Source: an uncultured Prevotellaceae bacterium
GTDB lineage: Bacteria > Bacteroidota > Bacteroidia > Bacteroidales > Bacteroidaceae
Direction: 5' to 3'
Length of the DNA stretch: 64,000 nucleotides
Assembly: GCA_902779455.1 (NCBI GenBank)
Contig: CACZBS010000010.1
Coordinates: 23,356 to 87,355, forward strand
Notes under the pieces: generated by a model
The model's database searches: none
What the model was told of the DNA's origin: nothing
The model's input: the letters and a program-made list of their open reading frames with translations, nothing else
Shown: positions 23,502 to 32,512 of the stretch, in pieces
How the letters are laid out: the number at the start of each line of letters is the position of its first letter
Position numbering within the stretch: position 1 is the stretch's first letter
Translations under genes and position numbers: made by a program

Positions 23502-24383
23502 TTACAGGAGAAATGGCAACCTTTGCGCCACCTCCTCTCTGCAGACGAGACAGTCCGGCTGCCCTTCCTCCGCCCTCGCAATGTCGGGAATCTTGCGACG
23601 ATAGTTCTTAAATGTCTTCACATCGTCTATCTCCTCCCGACGAGCCCTGCTGATATTGGCAAATTCCGCCTCACGCTCAATCCCCAGGAACCTCCGCCCG
23701 AGCAGATTGGCCGCTATGCCCGTGGTGCTGCTGCCTGCGAAAGGATCGAGGATCCACGCGCCTGGCTGCGTCGAGGCCATGATGACACGACAGAGCAGTC
23801 CCAGCGGCTTTTGCGTAGGATGTTTCCCGCACGATTTCTCCCACGGTGCGATGGCTGGCAAGCGCCACACATCCGTCATCTGCTTTTCGCCGTTGATATG
23901 CTTCATCAACTCATAATTATAGTAGTGAGGCACTTTCGCCGACTTCCTTGCCCAGATAACAAACTCGGTCGAGTAAGTGAAATATCGGCAAGAGATATTA
24001 GGCGGCGGATTCGTCTTTGCCCATGTGATGACATTCAGAATCTTATAGCCTAAACGCGTCAGACTATCAGCAACGGAAAAGATGTTGTGATAAGTCCCGC
24101 TAATCCATATGGTCCCATTATCTTTCAGCTTATCCCGACACAACGAGAGCCACCTCATATTGAAAGCATTGACATCCTCCTGTGACATGCTTTTATCCCA
24201 GTCACCCTTATCGACGCACACCACCTTACCGCTCTGAATGCTTATGCCGCCACTCGAAAGGAAATAAGGTGGGTCGGCAAAAATCATGTCGAATTGGAAC
24301 GAAAACTGCGGGAGCAAATCGAACGTATCGCCACAGACGAGGTTGAAGTCATGGTCGGGTGACTTATAGAACGCCTTTATCAT
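23502..24383 (-). CDS. DpnA-like adenine-N6 DNA methyltransferase (second methylase of a DpnII-type system)
   Basis: This 293-residue methyltransferase has the catalytic DPPY motif (37-40) before the SAM-binding DPFAGSSTTG (213-222), the beta-class order seen in DpnA-type enzymes. It should methylate adenine in GATC, and the DpnA type can also act on single-stranded DNA. It overlaps the endonuclease gene by 20 bp and is the last gene of the island. Base composition is clearly more AT-rich than the flanking genes, which supports acquisition by transfer. Confidence 0.9.
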   Translation of the reverse strand: MIKAFYKSPDHDFNLVCGDTFDLLPQFSFQFDMIFADPPYFLSSGGISIQSGKVVCVDKGDWDKSMSQEDVNAFNMRWLSLCRDKLKDNGTIWISGTYHNIFSVADSLTRLGYKILNVITWAKTNPPPNISCRYFTYSTEFVIWARKSAKVPHYYNYELMKHINGEKQMTDVWRLPAIAPWEKSCGKHPTQKPLGLLCRVIMASTQPGAWILDPFAGSSTTGIAANLLGRRFLGIEREAEFANISRARREEIDDVKTFKNYRRKIPDIARAEEGQPDCLVCREEVAQRLPFLL

Positions 24384-25200
24384 TATTCAGCACAGCTATG
24401 AAGGAACTGATACTTGTCAGATTATAAACGCTGGGAATCGTATGGTATGCCTCCTCCAATTTATTCCTGGCTGACTTCCACCCTATGCCGTCAGTTATCC
24501 ACACAAACTCGAAGCCGCTGACAGAGTTCACCTTAGGCGCTAAATCCGTATACGACCGCGCCACCTCATTGAGCTTCGAGCCGCCACCACTGTAGAAGTT
24601 TACCTCAATGAGATACTTCTTCGCCGCTGTCTCTATAAAAAAATCAAAGCGTTTCTCATCTGCACCAAGGACAGAAAGCTCTGGGAATTCCGAGGAATAA
24701 ACCTCCTGGCGAAAGCTGACTCCGTTGCGGACGAAAATCCTTGCGACAGTGTCCTCCATGATGTGTCCGCTGCGATTCTTGCGGGCGTTTGTGTCCAGTC
24801 CCGTCTCTATTCCAAAAACATAATCCACAAGATTCTTGATGCGGCGCGCGTGGAAGATCTCTGCCAGACCTGTACCACGCAAGAACTCAACAACCTTGGA
24901 AGCTGACTCAAAATAGCTTTTCAACAGCACGACCTTCCCTTCTGCGTCGACGACCGGCTTCCGCCCTTCGTCCCTGACAGCTATCAGGATGCCCAGCACC
25001 TCAAACACTTTGGGGTCGCGCTGCCATATCTCTGCCACGCCCTTGGCCAAATCGTCTTTTCCTATCAGATAGTTGAGCGTGTTGAGGCTCATTTCCACTT
25101 CTGCCACGTTGGCCGATATTTTACTGAAGTCGCAAAAGAAGTCGAGCGTCTGATTCGTCTCCTGCAGTTGCGACATGAACAGATCGAAATCCTTATTCAT
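24364..25200 (-). CDS. DpnII-family type II restriction endonuclease (GATC)
   Basis: This 278-residue protein resembles the DpnII/MboI endonucleases, which cut unmethylated GATC. The likely nuclease core is RFDFFIET (Asp186) followed by YLIEVNFYSGGGSKLNE (Glu199, Asn201), a PD-(D/E)xK variant. Its location between two adenine methylases reproduces the DpnII module. It overlaps the upstream dam-like gene by 8 bp and the downstream methylase by 20 bp. Specificity is inferred from family and context. Confidence 0.88.
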   Translation of the reverse strand: MNKDFDLFMSQLQETNQTLDFFCDFSKISANVAEVEMSLNTLNYLIGKDDLAKGVAEIWQRDPKVFEVLGILIAVRDEGRKPVVDAEGKVVLLKSYFESASKVVEFLRGTGLAEIFHARRIKNLVDYVFGIETGLDTNARKNRSGHIMEDTVARIFVRNGVSFRQEVYSSEFPELSVLGADEKRFDFFIETAAKKYLIEVNFYSGGGSKLNEVARSYTDLAPKVNSVSGFEFVWITDGIGWKSARNKLEEAYHTIPSVYNLTSISSFIAVLNNDKGVL

Positions 25201-26089
25201 AGTTCTTGATAACTAGTTCTGTTAGTTTTCCGCGTTTCGACGGATTGGCATTGATAAAGCGTGAGGCACTAACCCGATGAATGTGATAATCCCGATAAAG
25301 GTCTTCAAAGAAGGTGTCCTCAGGATTCTTGGCCGAGCAGTCGGCGTTGCTCTCCATCCACAGGCACCCCATGTCGTCAAGACGCTTGCAGAAAGCAGCC
25401 AACTGCCGCTGATCGTCGTCATCGAAGTCGCCTTTGGCGTAGGCCGTGAAGCTTGAAGTGGCATCAAGCGGACGATAGGGCGGGTCGAGATAGAAAAAGG
25501 TCAGCCCGTCAGCCAGTTCCGACGTATGTGTGAAGTCGCCCTGCAGAATTTCGACATTGGCAGACCTCAGCAACTGACTGTCTGCACGCAGCACATCCGC
25601 ATTGCAAATGGTTGGGTTGGCATAGCGTCCGAAGGGGACGTTGAACAGGCCTTTGGCATTCACTCGATAGAGGCCGTTAAAGCAGGTCTTGTTCAGGAAG
25701 ATCAGCTGCGACGCACGTACGATGCCGTCGTCCTGTCGCTGGTTATAGCGGTCGCGGATGTCATAGAACAACTGGGAGCGCGCCTCCTGCCCATCAATTG
25801 ACAGATACTCCTGCTCAAGAACCTGAAGGCGGATAATCAAGGCTTCGACATCGTCCCTGATGATGCTGTAAGTTGAAATCAAATCATCGTTGACATCGTT
25901 GATGACTACCTTCCTCAGGTTGCCAAAATGCTGCAACATATAGAACAGCATTGCACCGCCGCCGACAAACGGCTCGATGTACGTGAAAGGCGCTTCGCCA
26001 ATACGCCTGGGCAGATGCTCAGCCAATTGCGACAGCAGCTGTCCCTTGCCGCCGGCCCACTTCAAAAACGGTTTTGCTTCTGTGCTCAT
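25193..26089 (-). CDS. dam: Dam-family DNA adenine methyltransferase (GATC)
   Basis: This 298-residue alpha-class methyltransferase has the N-terminal FLKWAGGKGQLL (8-19), SAM motif EPFVGGGAMLFY (39-50) and catalytic DPPY (202-205). It corresponds to the M1 (DpnM-like) enzyme that protects GATC sites. It is the first gene of the restriction operon and follows a structured leader of about 270 nt. Confidence 0.92.
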   Translation of the reverse strand: MSTEAKPFLKWAGGKGQLLSQLAEHLPRRIGEAPFTYIEPFVGGGAMLFYMLQHFGNLRKVVINDVNDDLISTYSIIRDDVEALIIRLQVLEQEYLSIDGQEARSQLFYDIRDRYNQRQDDGIVRASQLIFLNKTCFNGLYRVNAKGLFNVPFGRYANPTICNADVLRADSQLLRSANVEILQGDFTHTSELADGLTFFYLDPPYRPLDATSSFTAYAKGDFDDDDQRQLAAFCKRLDDMGCLWMESNADCSAKNPEDTFFEDLYRDYHIHRVSASRFINANPSKRGKLTELVIKNYE

Positions 26090-26359
26090 TGCTCTTTTGT
26101 CATTCGCTTGGGGACAAAAGAAAGCGTACCCACTTCCAATTCAACTCCAGACAAGGGCAGTCCACCACAGAAGCCCATACAGAGAGATGAAAGGAAGGGG
26201 TACGCCTATACAATGACAGGCGTATCCACATTCCCTGAGACCCTCTGTATAAATGTTTGGTGGACTTTTATGTCTGAGGCCTCTTAAGAATTTAGATACT
26301 GCTATCTAATTCCCGCAATGTCTTGCTGACGCTCACGAACTGCGAGCAATAAGCGGGTG
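26090..26359 (-). promoter_or_regulatory. Structured leader of the GATC restriction operon
   Basis: Nothing gene-like is seen here. The region contains nested complementary segments: AGTCCACCA with TGGTGGACT, ATACAGAG with CTCTGTAT and TACGCC with GGCGTA, all within about 26159-26272. A TAACTTTG -7 box on the minus strand lies at 26360-26367, so the fold would be in the mRNA leader of dam. It could be a regulatory RNA or the remnant end of a mobile element. Confidence 0.5.
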
Positions 26360-26367
26360 CAAAGTTA
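26360..26367 (-). promoter_or_regulatory. -7 promoter box for the restriction operon
   Basis: TAACTTTG on the minus strand matches TAnnTTTG. No TTTG -33 partner was identified. Confidence 0.45.
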
Positions 26368-26408
26368 CGTTTTTTTCCCGATATTGCCCCGTTTCTCGCA
26401 TAGTTTTT

Positions 26409-26576
26409 TCATCGTTTGACGTCAATTTCTGTTCTCACGTAGTCAGAATCATTCAGGACGATGTCGCAACGTCCGTACATCCGTCTCACCGCTTCGATGG
26501 CTTCGGCCTCGCTGTCGGCCTGCGTCTCGACGATGCGGCAGAGCACCTCGGTCACTTCAATCCTGTAGTTCTTCAT
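26409..26576 (-). CDS. DpnD/PcfM-like small protein
   Basis: This 55-residue protein begins MKNYRIEVTEVLCRIVETQA and ends with YVRTEIDVK. It fits the DpnD/PcfM family of very small proteins (EA-rich helix, then a DIVL.DSDYV.TEI tail). DpnD is named from the Dpn restriction cassette, and here the gene lies just upstream of a DpnII-type operon. Its role is unknown. I set the start at 26576; a longer frame exists but begins in an AT-rich upstream region with three GATC sites. Confidence 0.7.
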   Translation of the reverse strand: MKNYRIEVTEVLCRIVETQADSEAEAIEAVRRMYGRCDIVLNDSDYVRTEIDVKR

Positions 26577-26620
26577 ACGTTCTGCATAATTACACAAAAT
26601 CGGCGATGATTCTGCCATTA

Positions 26621-26654
26621 GATCAAAACTTAACAAAAAAGATCAAAAGAGATC
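26621..26654. promoter_or_regulatory. Cluster of three GATC sites upstream of the dpnD-like gene
   Basis: GATC occurs at 26621, 26641 and 26651, each as GATCAAA, in the AT-rich region where the small gene's promoter should be. Spacing is 20 and 10 bp, close to helical phase. Methylation-dependent control is plausible but untested. Confidence 0.4.
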
Positions 26655-26657
26655 AAA

Positions 26658-26742
26658 GTATTTCGGCGACGGCAAATACTATTTCACCGCCGCTGAAATA
26701 GTGTTCAGCGGCGGTGAAATAGTGTTCGGCGGCGGTGAAATA
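26658..26742. repeat. Palindromic 21-bp repeat array, copy 2
   Basis: Four tandem units: GTATTTCGGCGACGGCAAAT, CTATTTCACCGCCGCTGAAA, GTGTTCAGCGGCGGTGAAAT and GTGTTCGGCGGCGGTGAAAT (each continuing to ATA). Same family as 3571-3655 and 41998-42082. It separates the restriction island from the galactosidase gene. Confidence 0.85.
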
Positions 26743-26769
26743 ACAATGTTGTGGGAAGCGGGCGGGTGA

Positions 26770-28509
26770 TTATTTCCCTGCCACGATCTTCTTGCTGTCG
26801 ACGATGTAGAGGCCGGCGGCGGGGACGTCGCTGAGCTGGCGGCCCTGCAGGTCGTAGACGTGGGCGGAGGCGGGGGCGAGGGGGCTGTCGGGCCGCGGGA
26901 CGGCCTCGCTGAGGGGTTCGAGGAGGGTGAGCTCGATGTAGTCGATGTTGGGAGCGAAGCCGACGGGCTGGCCGAGGCGGACGGTGTTGTAGCCGGGCTG
27001 CAGGTCGATGTCGACGTCAAGGTTGCGCCATGTGGTCTCCCATGCTCCGCTGTTGAGCCGCTCGAAGAATCCTACCTCGGCGCCGTTGACGCTGACCTGG
27101 AGGGAGCGGTCCTGCTCGGTGGCGTAGCGGATGGTGAGGCGATAGCGGCCGCCCGTGGTGCTATAGACATTGCGCCACTCCATGTAGTTGCCCACGAGGT
27201 CGCCCAGCCATCCCATATACCAGCCCTGGTCGGCTGCCGTGGCCTGCATGGGGCGGGCATTGGGGAAGCCGTTGATCTCCTGATACTTGTTGGCCCAGGC
27301 CTCTTCGCCCTGATAGCGGAGGCGGTCGGCGCGCTGGCCGGTGACGAAATAGGCCTGCGAACCATGGGCGGGGATGGTGACGGTGATGCGCTGGCCGTCG
27401 GCATAGTCGGTGTCCTGGCCGGTGAGGCAGTCGTGGAGGCGTACGGCGCCTGCGAACTCGATGGCGCTGAGGTCGAGGACGATCTGTCGGCGGGCGTCGC
27501 TGAGGTTCATCACGACGACGGCGCGCTTCTCGCCGTGGAGCTGCTCCAAGTCCTTGGCCACGACGTAGACGTCGCCAGAGCGCTGCACGACGGGTGCGCC
27601 GAGGCCGAGGCGGTCCTGATTCATGGCGATGAGGTCGGGGTTCTTGAGCAGCTTGAGCGAGGCTTCGGGGATGTTGGCGAGGTCGCAGCCGATAAGCAGC
27701 GGCGACGAGGCGATGCACCAGTAGGCCATGTGGGTGACCTCTTCGTCGTGGCTCAGCGTGCGGCCGATCTCGAGCATGTCGATGTCGTTGTAGTGGCCGC
27801 CGCCGGTGTAGGCCTGGATGTAGAGGTTTTCGCGGATGAGGTCGCGCACGGAGGTCCAGTCGCACCAGATGTCGCCCGTCGTGCGCCATGAGTCGGCGAT
27901 GTCGCTGATCCACGTGCCGGGATAGGCCCAGCGGCATACGTTGAAGACGATTTTGCGGCCGAGGGCCTGCTCCTGGCGGCGGATGGCCTGTGCGATGCGG
28001 GTGTACTGGAGCTGCTCGTTGATGTTGAGGTGGTTGCCGCCGCAGTAGTCGACCTTGATGAAGTCGAAGTTCCAGTCGGCGAAGTAGAGCTGGCAGTCCT
28101 CGTCCTCATGGTCGTAGAAGCCGACGTTGAGTCCCCAGGCATTGGCATTGCCCGAGCCGCAGGTGTTGTCGCCCGCATCGCTGTAGATGCCGGCCTTGAG
28201 TCCGAGGCGGTGGATATAGTCGGTCAGATGGCGCATGCCGCTGGGGAATCGCTCCGTGTTGAGCTGGAGATGGCCGTCGCGGGCGCGTCCGTCCCAGTAG
28301 CCGTCGTCGATGTTGACGTACTTATAGCCGGCGTCGGCCAGGCCCGTGCTGACCATGGCGTCGGCCTGCTGGCGGATGAGCTGTTCGTTGATGTTGAGTG
28401 CAAACGTGTTCCATGAGCTCCAGCCCATCGTCGGGGGGAGGAAACTCTGGGCGCCGGCGCCGCTGGCTGTGAGGGCGGCGATGGCGAGGAGTAGTTGTCG
28501 GACTTTCAT
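26770..28509 (-). CDS. Exported GH27 alpha-galactosidase
   Basis: This 579-residue enzyme has a signal peptide (MKVRQLLLAIAALTASGAGA), then a GH27 barrel starting MGWSSWNTFALNI. The nucleophile is Asp154 in FIKVDYCGG and the acid/base is Asp213 in SWRTTGD. A beta-sandwich domain, possibly carbohydrate-binding, covers about 400-535. The tail VYDLQGRQL...GLYIVDSKKIV resembles a short C-terminal sorting or anchoring domain shared with two other proteins in this window. It should release alpha-linked galactose from plant or host glycans. Confidence 0.92.
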   Translation of the reverse strand: MKVRQLLLAIAALTASGAGAQSFLPPTMGWSSWNTFALNINEQLIRQQADAMVSTGLADAGYKYVNIDDGYWDGRARDGHLQLNTERFPSGMRHLTDYIHRLGLKAGIYSDAGDNTCGSGNANAWGLNVGFYDHEDEDCQLYFADWNFDFIKVDYCGGNHLNINEQLQYTRIAQAIRRQEQALGRKIVFNVCRWAYPGTWISDIADSWRTTGDIWCDWTSVRDLIRENLYIQAYTGGGHYNDIDMLEIGRTLSHDEEVTHMAYWCIASSPLLIGCDLANIPEASLKLLKNPDLIAMNQDRLGLGAPVVQRSGDVYVVAKDLEQLHGEKRAVVVMNLSDARRQIVLDLSAIEFAGAVRLHDCLTGQDTDYADGQRITVTIPAHGSQAYFVTGQRADRLRYQGEEAWANKYQEINGFPNARPMQATAADQGWYMGWLGDLVGNYMEWRNVYSTTGGRYRLTIRYATEQDRSLQVSVNGAEVGFFERLNSGAWETTWRNLDVDIDLQPGYNTVRLGQPVGFAPNIDYIELTLLEPLSEAVPRPDSPLAPASAHVYDLQGRQLSDVPAAGLYIVDSKKIVAGK

Positions 28510-28567
28510 GTCTCTGATGTGTTAGTTGATAATAATGTTTTTAATAAGGTTGATATAGATTTGACTG

Positions 28568-28575
28568 CAAAGGTA
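28568..28575 (-). promoter_or_regulatory. -7 promoter box for the GH27 gene
   Basis: TACCTTTG on the minus strand, about 59 nt before the start codon. No clear TTTG -33 box. Confidence 0.4.
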
Positions 28576-28611
28576 GGCTTTTCCCGACGAAGGGAACGAG
28601 AAATAATGGTC

Positions 28612-28650
28612 AAAAAAAGGCAGAAACATGCCAAACGGCAAGTTTCTGCC
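28612..28650 (-). terminator. Rho-independent terminator of korDABC
   Basis: On the minus strand, GGCAGAAAC and GTTTCTGCC-type arms with an inner TGCC/GGCA pair form a long stem followed by seven T residues. It begins 27 bp after the korC stop codon and is one of the few classical terminators in the window. Confidence 0.85.
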
Positions 28651-28677
28651 CATGATAAGGGGAATGACAGGCGGTTC

Positions 28678-29219
28678 CTACTGAATCTCCTCGATGATCT
28701 TGCCGCCCTCCTCGAGGGCTTGCATGTTGAGGGGGATGAGGCCGTGGTGGCGCTCGGGGAGCGTCTTGCGGAGGGCCTTCTCGACGCCGCCGAGTCCGAC
28801 GACGGGACAAATCTTGAGCATGCCGCCCAGCACAATCATGTTGAAGATCTTGCCGTTCTTCATCTCGGCGGCCTTGTCCATGGCGTCGATCTTGTAGACC
28901 TTGATGTCCTTGCGCGTCGGCGGGTTGATGATGCCGTAGCTGTCGTAGATGAGGATGCCGCCGGGCTTGAGCTTGGGCTCGAACTTCTCCAGCGAGGGCT
29001 GGTTGAGCACGATGGCCACATCATATTTCGAAAGGATAGGCGACGAGATGCGGTCGTCGCTGACGATGACCGTGACGTTGGCCGTGCCGCCGCGCTGCTC
29101 GGGGCCGTAGGCGGGCATCCATGTCACTTCCTTGTCTTCCATCAGTCCTGAGTAGGCCAGGATCTTGCCCATAGAGAGGACGCCCTGACCGCCGAAACCG
29201 GAAATGATTATTTCTTTTT

Positions 29220-29223
<4 letters not shown>
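28678..29223 (-). CDS. korC: 2-oxoacid:ferredoxin oxidoreductase, gamma subunit
   Basis: This 181-residue protein of the pyruvate/ketoisovalerate oxidoreductase gamma family starts IIISGFGGQGVLSMGKILA, the family's nucleotide-like N-terminus, and contains MPAYGPEQRGGTANV. It is the fourth subunit of a CoA-dependent 2-oxoacid decarboxylating enzyme that passes electrons to ferredoxin. It overlaps korB by 4 bp. A 2-oxoglutarate or branched-chain (Vor) specificity cannot be separated by eye. Confidence 0.92.
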
Positions 29224-29990
<767 letters not shown>

Positions 29991-29994
29991 AGCC

Positions 29995-31083
29995 TTACAT
30001 CAATTTAGTTTTCAATGCGTTCACGATTTCTTCGGGTTCAGGCACGATGCCGCCCAGTCGGCCATACTGCTCGACGGGCACGATGCCGTTGACGGCGAGG
30101 CGCACGTCCTGGACCATCTGGCCGGCATTGATCTCGGCCACGAGCACACCCTTCATCTTCGCAGCCAGGGCGGCAATCTCCTTCGTGGGGAAGGGCCACA
30201 ACGTGATGGGACGGAAGAGGCCCACCTTCAGGCCTTCCTCGCGAGCCAGCTCGATGGACTTCTCGGCGATGCGGGCGGCAGAGCCGAAGGCTACGATCAT
30301 ATACTCGGCGTCGTCCATGTGCTGCGTCTCATAGCGCACTTCCTTCTCGCGAATCTCGGCATACTTGCGCTGCAGATGCAGGTTGTGCTGCTCCATGACC
30401 TCAGGCTTCAGCTCCAGCGAGGTGATGACGTTACGCTTGCGATCCTTCGTCTTGCCAGTCGAGGCCCAGGGGCACTGGGCGATGACCTCCTCGTCGGTGC
30501 GGCGGGGCTTGAAGGGAGGCAGCACCACTTTCTCCATCATCTGGCCGATGACGCCGTCAGAGAGGATCATGGCGGGGTTACGATACTTGAAGGCCAGGTC
30601 GAAGGCCAGGTCGACGAAGTCGGCCATCTCCTGCACCGAGGCGGGAGCCAGCACGATGACGTTGTAGTCGCCGTTGCCACCGCCACGCGTGGCCTGAAAA
30701 TAGTCGCCCTGCGAGGGCTGGATGGTGCCCAGTCCGGGGCCGCCACGCTGCACGTTGACGATGAGTGCGGGCAGCTCGGCACCGGCCAGATAGGTGATGC
30801 CTTCCTGCATCAGGGCCACGCCGGGCGACGATGATGACGTCATGGCCTTCTTGCCGGCTCCGGCAGCGCCATAGACCATATAGATACTTGCCAGCTCGCT
30901 CTCGGCCTGCACCACCTGCATGCCGGTGGTTTCCCAGGGCTTCAACTCGGCCAGCGTCTCGATTACTTCACTCTGCGGGGTGATGGGATAGCCGAAATAG
31001 CCGTCCACGCCGCAGCGGATGGCAGCACGGGCGATGGCCTCGTTGCCTTTCATCAATACAACTTCTCCTTTGTTTTCTGCCAT
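29995..31083 (-). CDS. korA: 2-oxoacid:ferredoxin oxidoreductase, alpha subunit
   Basis: This 362-residue subunit contains the pyrimidine-binding domain: GNEAIARAAIRCGVDGYFGY at 13-32, a transketolase-like region with SSSSPGVALMQEG, and C-terminal domain II with FGSAARIAEKSIELAREEG. The length suits the KorA/VorB type without a fused gamma domain. Substrate is either 2-oxoglutarate (reductive glutamate supply) or branched-chain oxoacids. Confidence 0.93.
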   Translation of the reverse strand: MAENKGEVVLMKGNEAIARAAIRCGVDGYFGYPITPQSEVIETLAELKPWETTGMQVVQAESELASIYMVYGAAGAGKKAMTSSSSPGVALMQEGITYLAGAELPALIVNVQRGGPGLGTIQPSQGDYFQATRGGGNGDYNVIVLAPASVQEMADFVDLAFDLAFKYRNPAMILSDGVIGQMMEKVVLPPFKPRRTDEEVIAQCPWASTGKTKDRKRNVITSLELKPEVMEQHNLHLQRKYAEIREKEVRYETQHMDDAEYMIVAFGSAARIAEKSIELAREEGLKVGLFRPITLWPFPTKEIAALAAKMKGVLVAEINAGQMVQDVRLAVNGIVPVEQYGRLGGIVPEPEEIVNALKTKLM

Positions 31084-31088
31084 AACGC

Positions 31089-31319
31089 TCAGTCCTCCAT
31101 TCGTTTACGGTAAACAGTGATACATCCATCGGGGCAGACGATGCCGCACGATGCGCAGCCTACGCATGAGTCCATTTGCACTGCCTCCACGTAGGGATAG
31201 CCGTGCACGTTGACCCTGTTCGACAAGGCGATGACCTTCTGCGGGCAGGCTACCACACAGAGCGAGCACCCCTTGCATCGGGCAGTGTCAATCACGATTA
31301 CTCCTTTTAATTTTGCCAT
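31089..31319 (-). CDS. korD: 2-oxoacid:ferredoxin oxidoreductase, 2x[4Fe-4S] delta subunit
   Basis: This 76-residue ferredoxin has two CxxCxxCxxxC clusters (Cys15/18/21/25 and Cys52/55/58/62), enough for two 4Fe-4S centres. It is the first gene of the operon, 5 bp before korA, and delivers electrons from the oxidoreductase to soluble ferredoxin. Its promoter is clear at 31364-31394. Confidence 0.93.
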   Translation of the reverse strand: MAKLKGVIVIDTARCKGCSLCVVACPQKVIALSNRVNVHGYPYVEAVQMDSCVGCASCGIVCPDGCITVYRKRMED

Positions 31320-31363
31320 AGTATTATTATTGTAAGTTTAGGGGTTATGTTGCCTAAGTGCTG

Positions 31364-31394
31364 CAAAGATAAGAATAATTTCCGAAACGACAAA
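31364..31394 (-). promoter_or_regulatory. Promoter of korDABC
   Basis: On the minus strand TTTG (31391-31394), a 19-bp gap and TATCTTTG (31364-31371) match the Bacteroidota consensus exactly. The leader to korD is about 40 nt. Confidence 0.75.
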
Positions 31395-31445
31395 GAAATA
31401 GGACGTTTTTTTTATTTCTTAGCGTTTCGGAAATTATTTCGGGGA

Positions 31446-31625
31446 TCAGGGGTTATAGAGATCCTTGCAGTAGTAGTTCATGATGTCCTCGAGCATGCGC
31501 TTGGCCGTGACGGCGGGGCTGTCGGGGTCGAGCTCGATGGCACGGGTGTAGCTGTTGATAGCCTCGCCCCAGCGGCTCTGCCGTCGCAGGGCGTTGCCTT
31601 GCTCATAATATTCCTGGGCTGTCAT
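31446..31625 (-). CDS. Small TPR protein
   Basis: This 59-residue protein begins MTAQEYYEQGNALRRQSRWG and contains one tetratricopeptide repeat (EAINSYTRAIELDPDSPA), ending with MNYYCKDLYNP. It lies 10 bp after folD on the same strand and just upstream of the korDABC promoter. A similar tiny TPR gene beside this oxidoreductase occurs in other Bacteroidales as I recall. Its partner is unknown. A TTCTCA-type repeat covers its start region and the folD end. Confidence 0.75.
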   Translation of the reverse strand: MTAQEYYEQGNALRRQSRWGEAINSYTRAIELDPDSPAVTAKRMLEDIMNYYCKDLYNP

Positions 31626-31626
31626 C

Positions 31627-31652
31627 TCTCAGTTCTCATTTCTCAGTTCTCC
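31627..31652. repeat. TCTCAGTTCTCATT short repeat at the folD 3' end
   Basis: TCTCAGTTCTCATTTCTCAG followed by TTCTCC spans the folD stop codon and the spacer to the TPR gene. The last FolD residues (GRTEK) are encoded by it. It resembles the repeat at 15530-15562. Confidence 0.55.
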
Positions 31653-32511
31653 CCGCCTTCAGCGTGTTGAGCATCAGCGAGCAGATGGTCATCGGGCCTA
31701 CGCCGCCCGGCACAGGGGTGATATAGCTGCAGAGGGGCGCCACTTCGTCGAACTTCACGTCGCCCGAGAGGCGGAAGCCGCTCTTGCGCGAGGCGTCGGG
31801 GACGCGCGTGGTGCCCACGTCGATGACGACGGCCCCCGGCTTCACCATGTCGGCCGTGACGAACTCGGGCTGTCCGATGGCGGCGATGATGATGTCAGCC
31901 TGACGGCACTCCTCCTTCAGGGTCCGCGAGTGGGAGTGGCAGACGGTGACCGTCGCGTCGCCATACTGCTTCTGCATCATCAGTTGCGCCATGGGCTTGC
32001 CGACGATGTTGCTTCGGCCGAGGATGACGCACTTCTTGCCTGACGTCTCGATGCCATAGCGACGGAGCAGCGTGATGATGCCCAGCGGAGTGGCCGAGAT
32101 GAAGCAGTCGAGGCCGATGGCCATGCGGCCCACGTTCTCGGGGTGGAAGCCGTCGACGTCCTTGCGGGGGTCGATGGCCTCCGTCACCTTCTGCTCGTCG
32201 ATATGGCGGGGCAAAGGCAACTGGACGATGAATCCGTCGACGTCGCCGTTGCGGTTCAGACGGTCGACGCAGGCCAGCAGTTCCTCCTCCGTCACGTCGT
32301 CCTCATAGCGGATGAGGGTCGACTTGAAGCCACACTGCTCACATGCCAGCACCTTGTTCTTCACGTAGGTCTCCGAGCCGCCGTCGTGGCCCACGAGCAC
32401 TGCGGCCAGATGGGGCTGCTTGCCTCCGGCCTCCATGATTTTCTTTACTTCCTCGGCAATCTCAGCCTTGATCTGAGCCGCCGTTGCCTTTCCGTCGATT
32501 AACTGATACAT
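31636..32511 (-). CDS. folD: Methylenetetrahydrofolate dehydrogenase/cyclohydrolase
   Basis: This bifunctional enzyme of 291 residues interconverts methylene-, methenyl- and formyl-tetrahydrofolate. Seen are [14 protein letters not shown] at the N-terminus, the catalytic Lys region [24 protein letters not shown] and the Rossmann motif [11 protein letters not shown]. The start at 32511 is the family start; the longer open frame runs into the neighbouring protease gene. It begins 1 bp after the protease stop codon, so the two are probably cotranscribed. Confidence 0.95.
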   Translation of the reverse strand: MYQLIDGKATAAQIKAEIAEEVKKIMEAGGKQPHLAAVLVGHDGGSETYVKNKVLACEQCGFKSTLIRYEDDVTEEELLACVDRLNRNGDVDGFIVQLPLPRHIDEQKVTEAIDPRKDVDGFHPENVGRMAIGLDCFISATPLGIITLLRRYGIETSGKKCVILGRSNIVGKPMAQLMMQKQYGDATVTVCHSHSRTLKEECRQADIIIAAIGQPEFVTADMVKPGAVVIDVGTTRVPDASRKSGFRLSGDVKFDEVAPLCSYITPVPGGVGPMTICSLMLNTLKAGRTEK

Positions 32512-32512
32512 A

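Noticed and set aside
25928-26287. Plus-strand open frame across the dam start and its leader
   Set aside because: It is antisense to dam and then runs through the inverted-repeat leader, with no recognisable domain.
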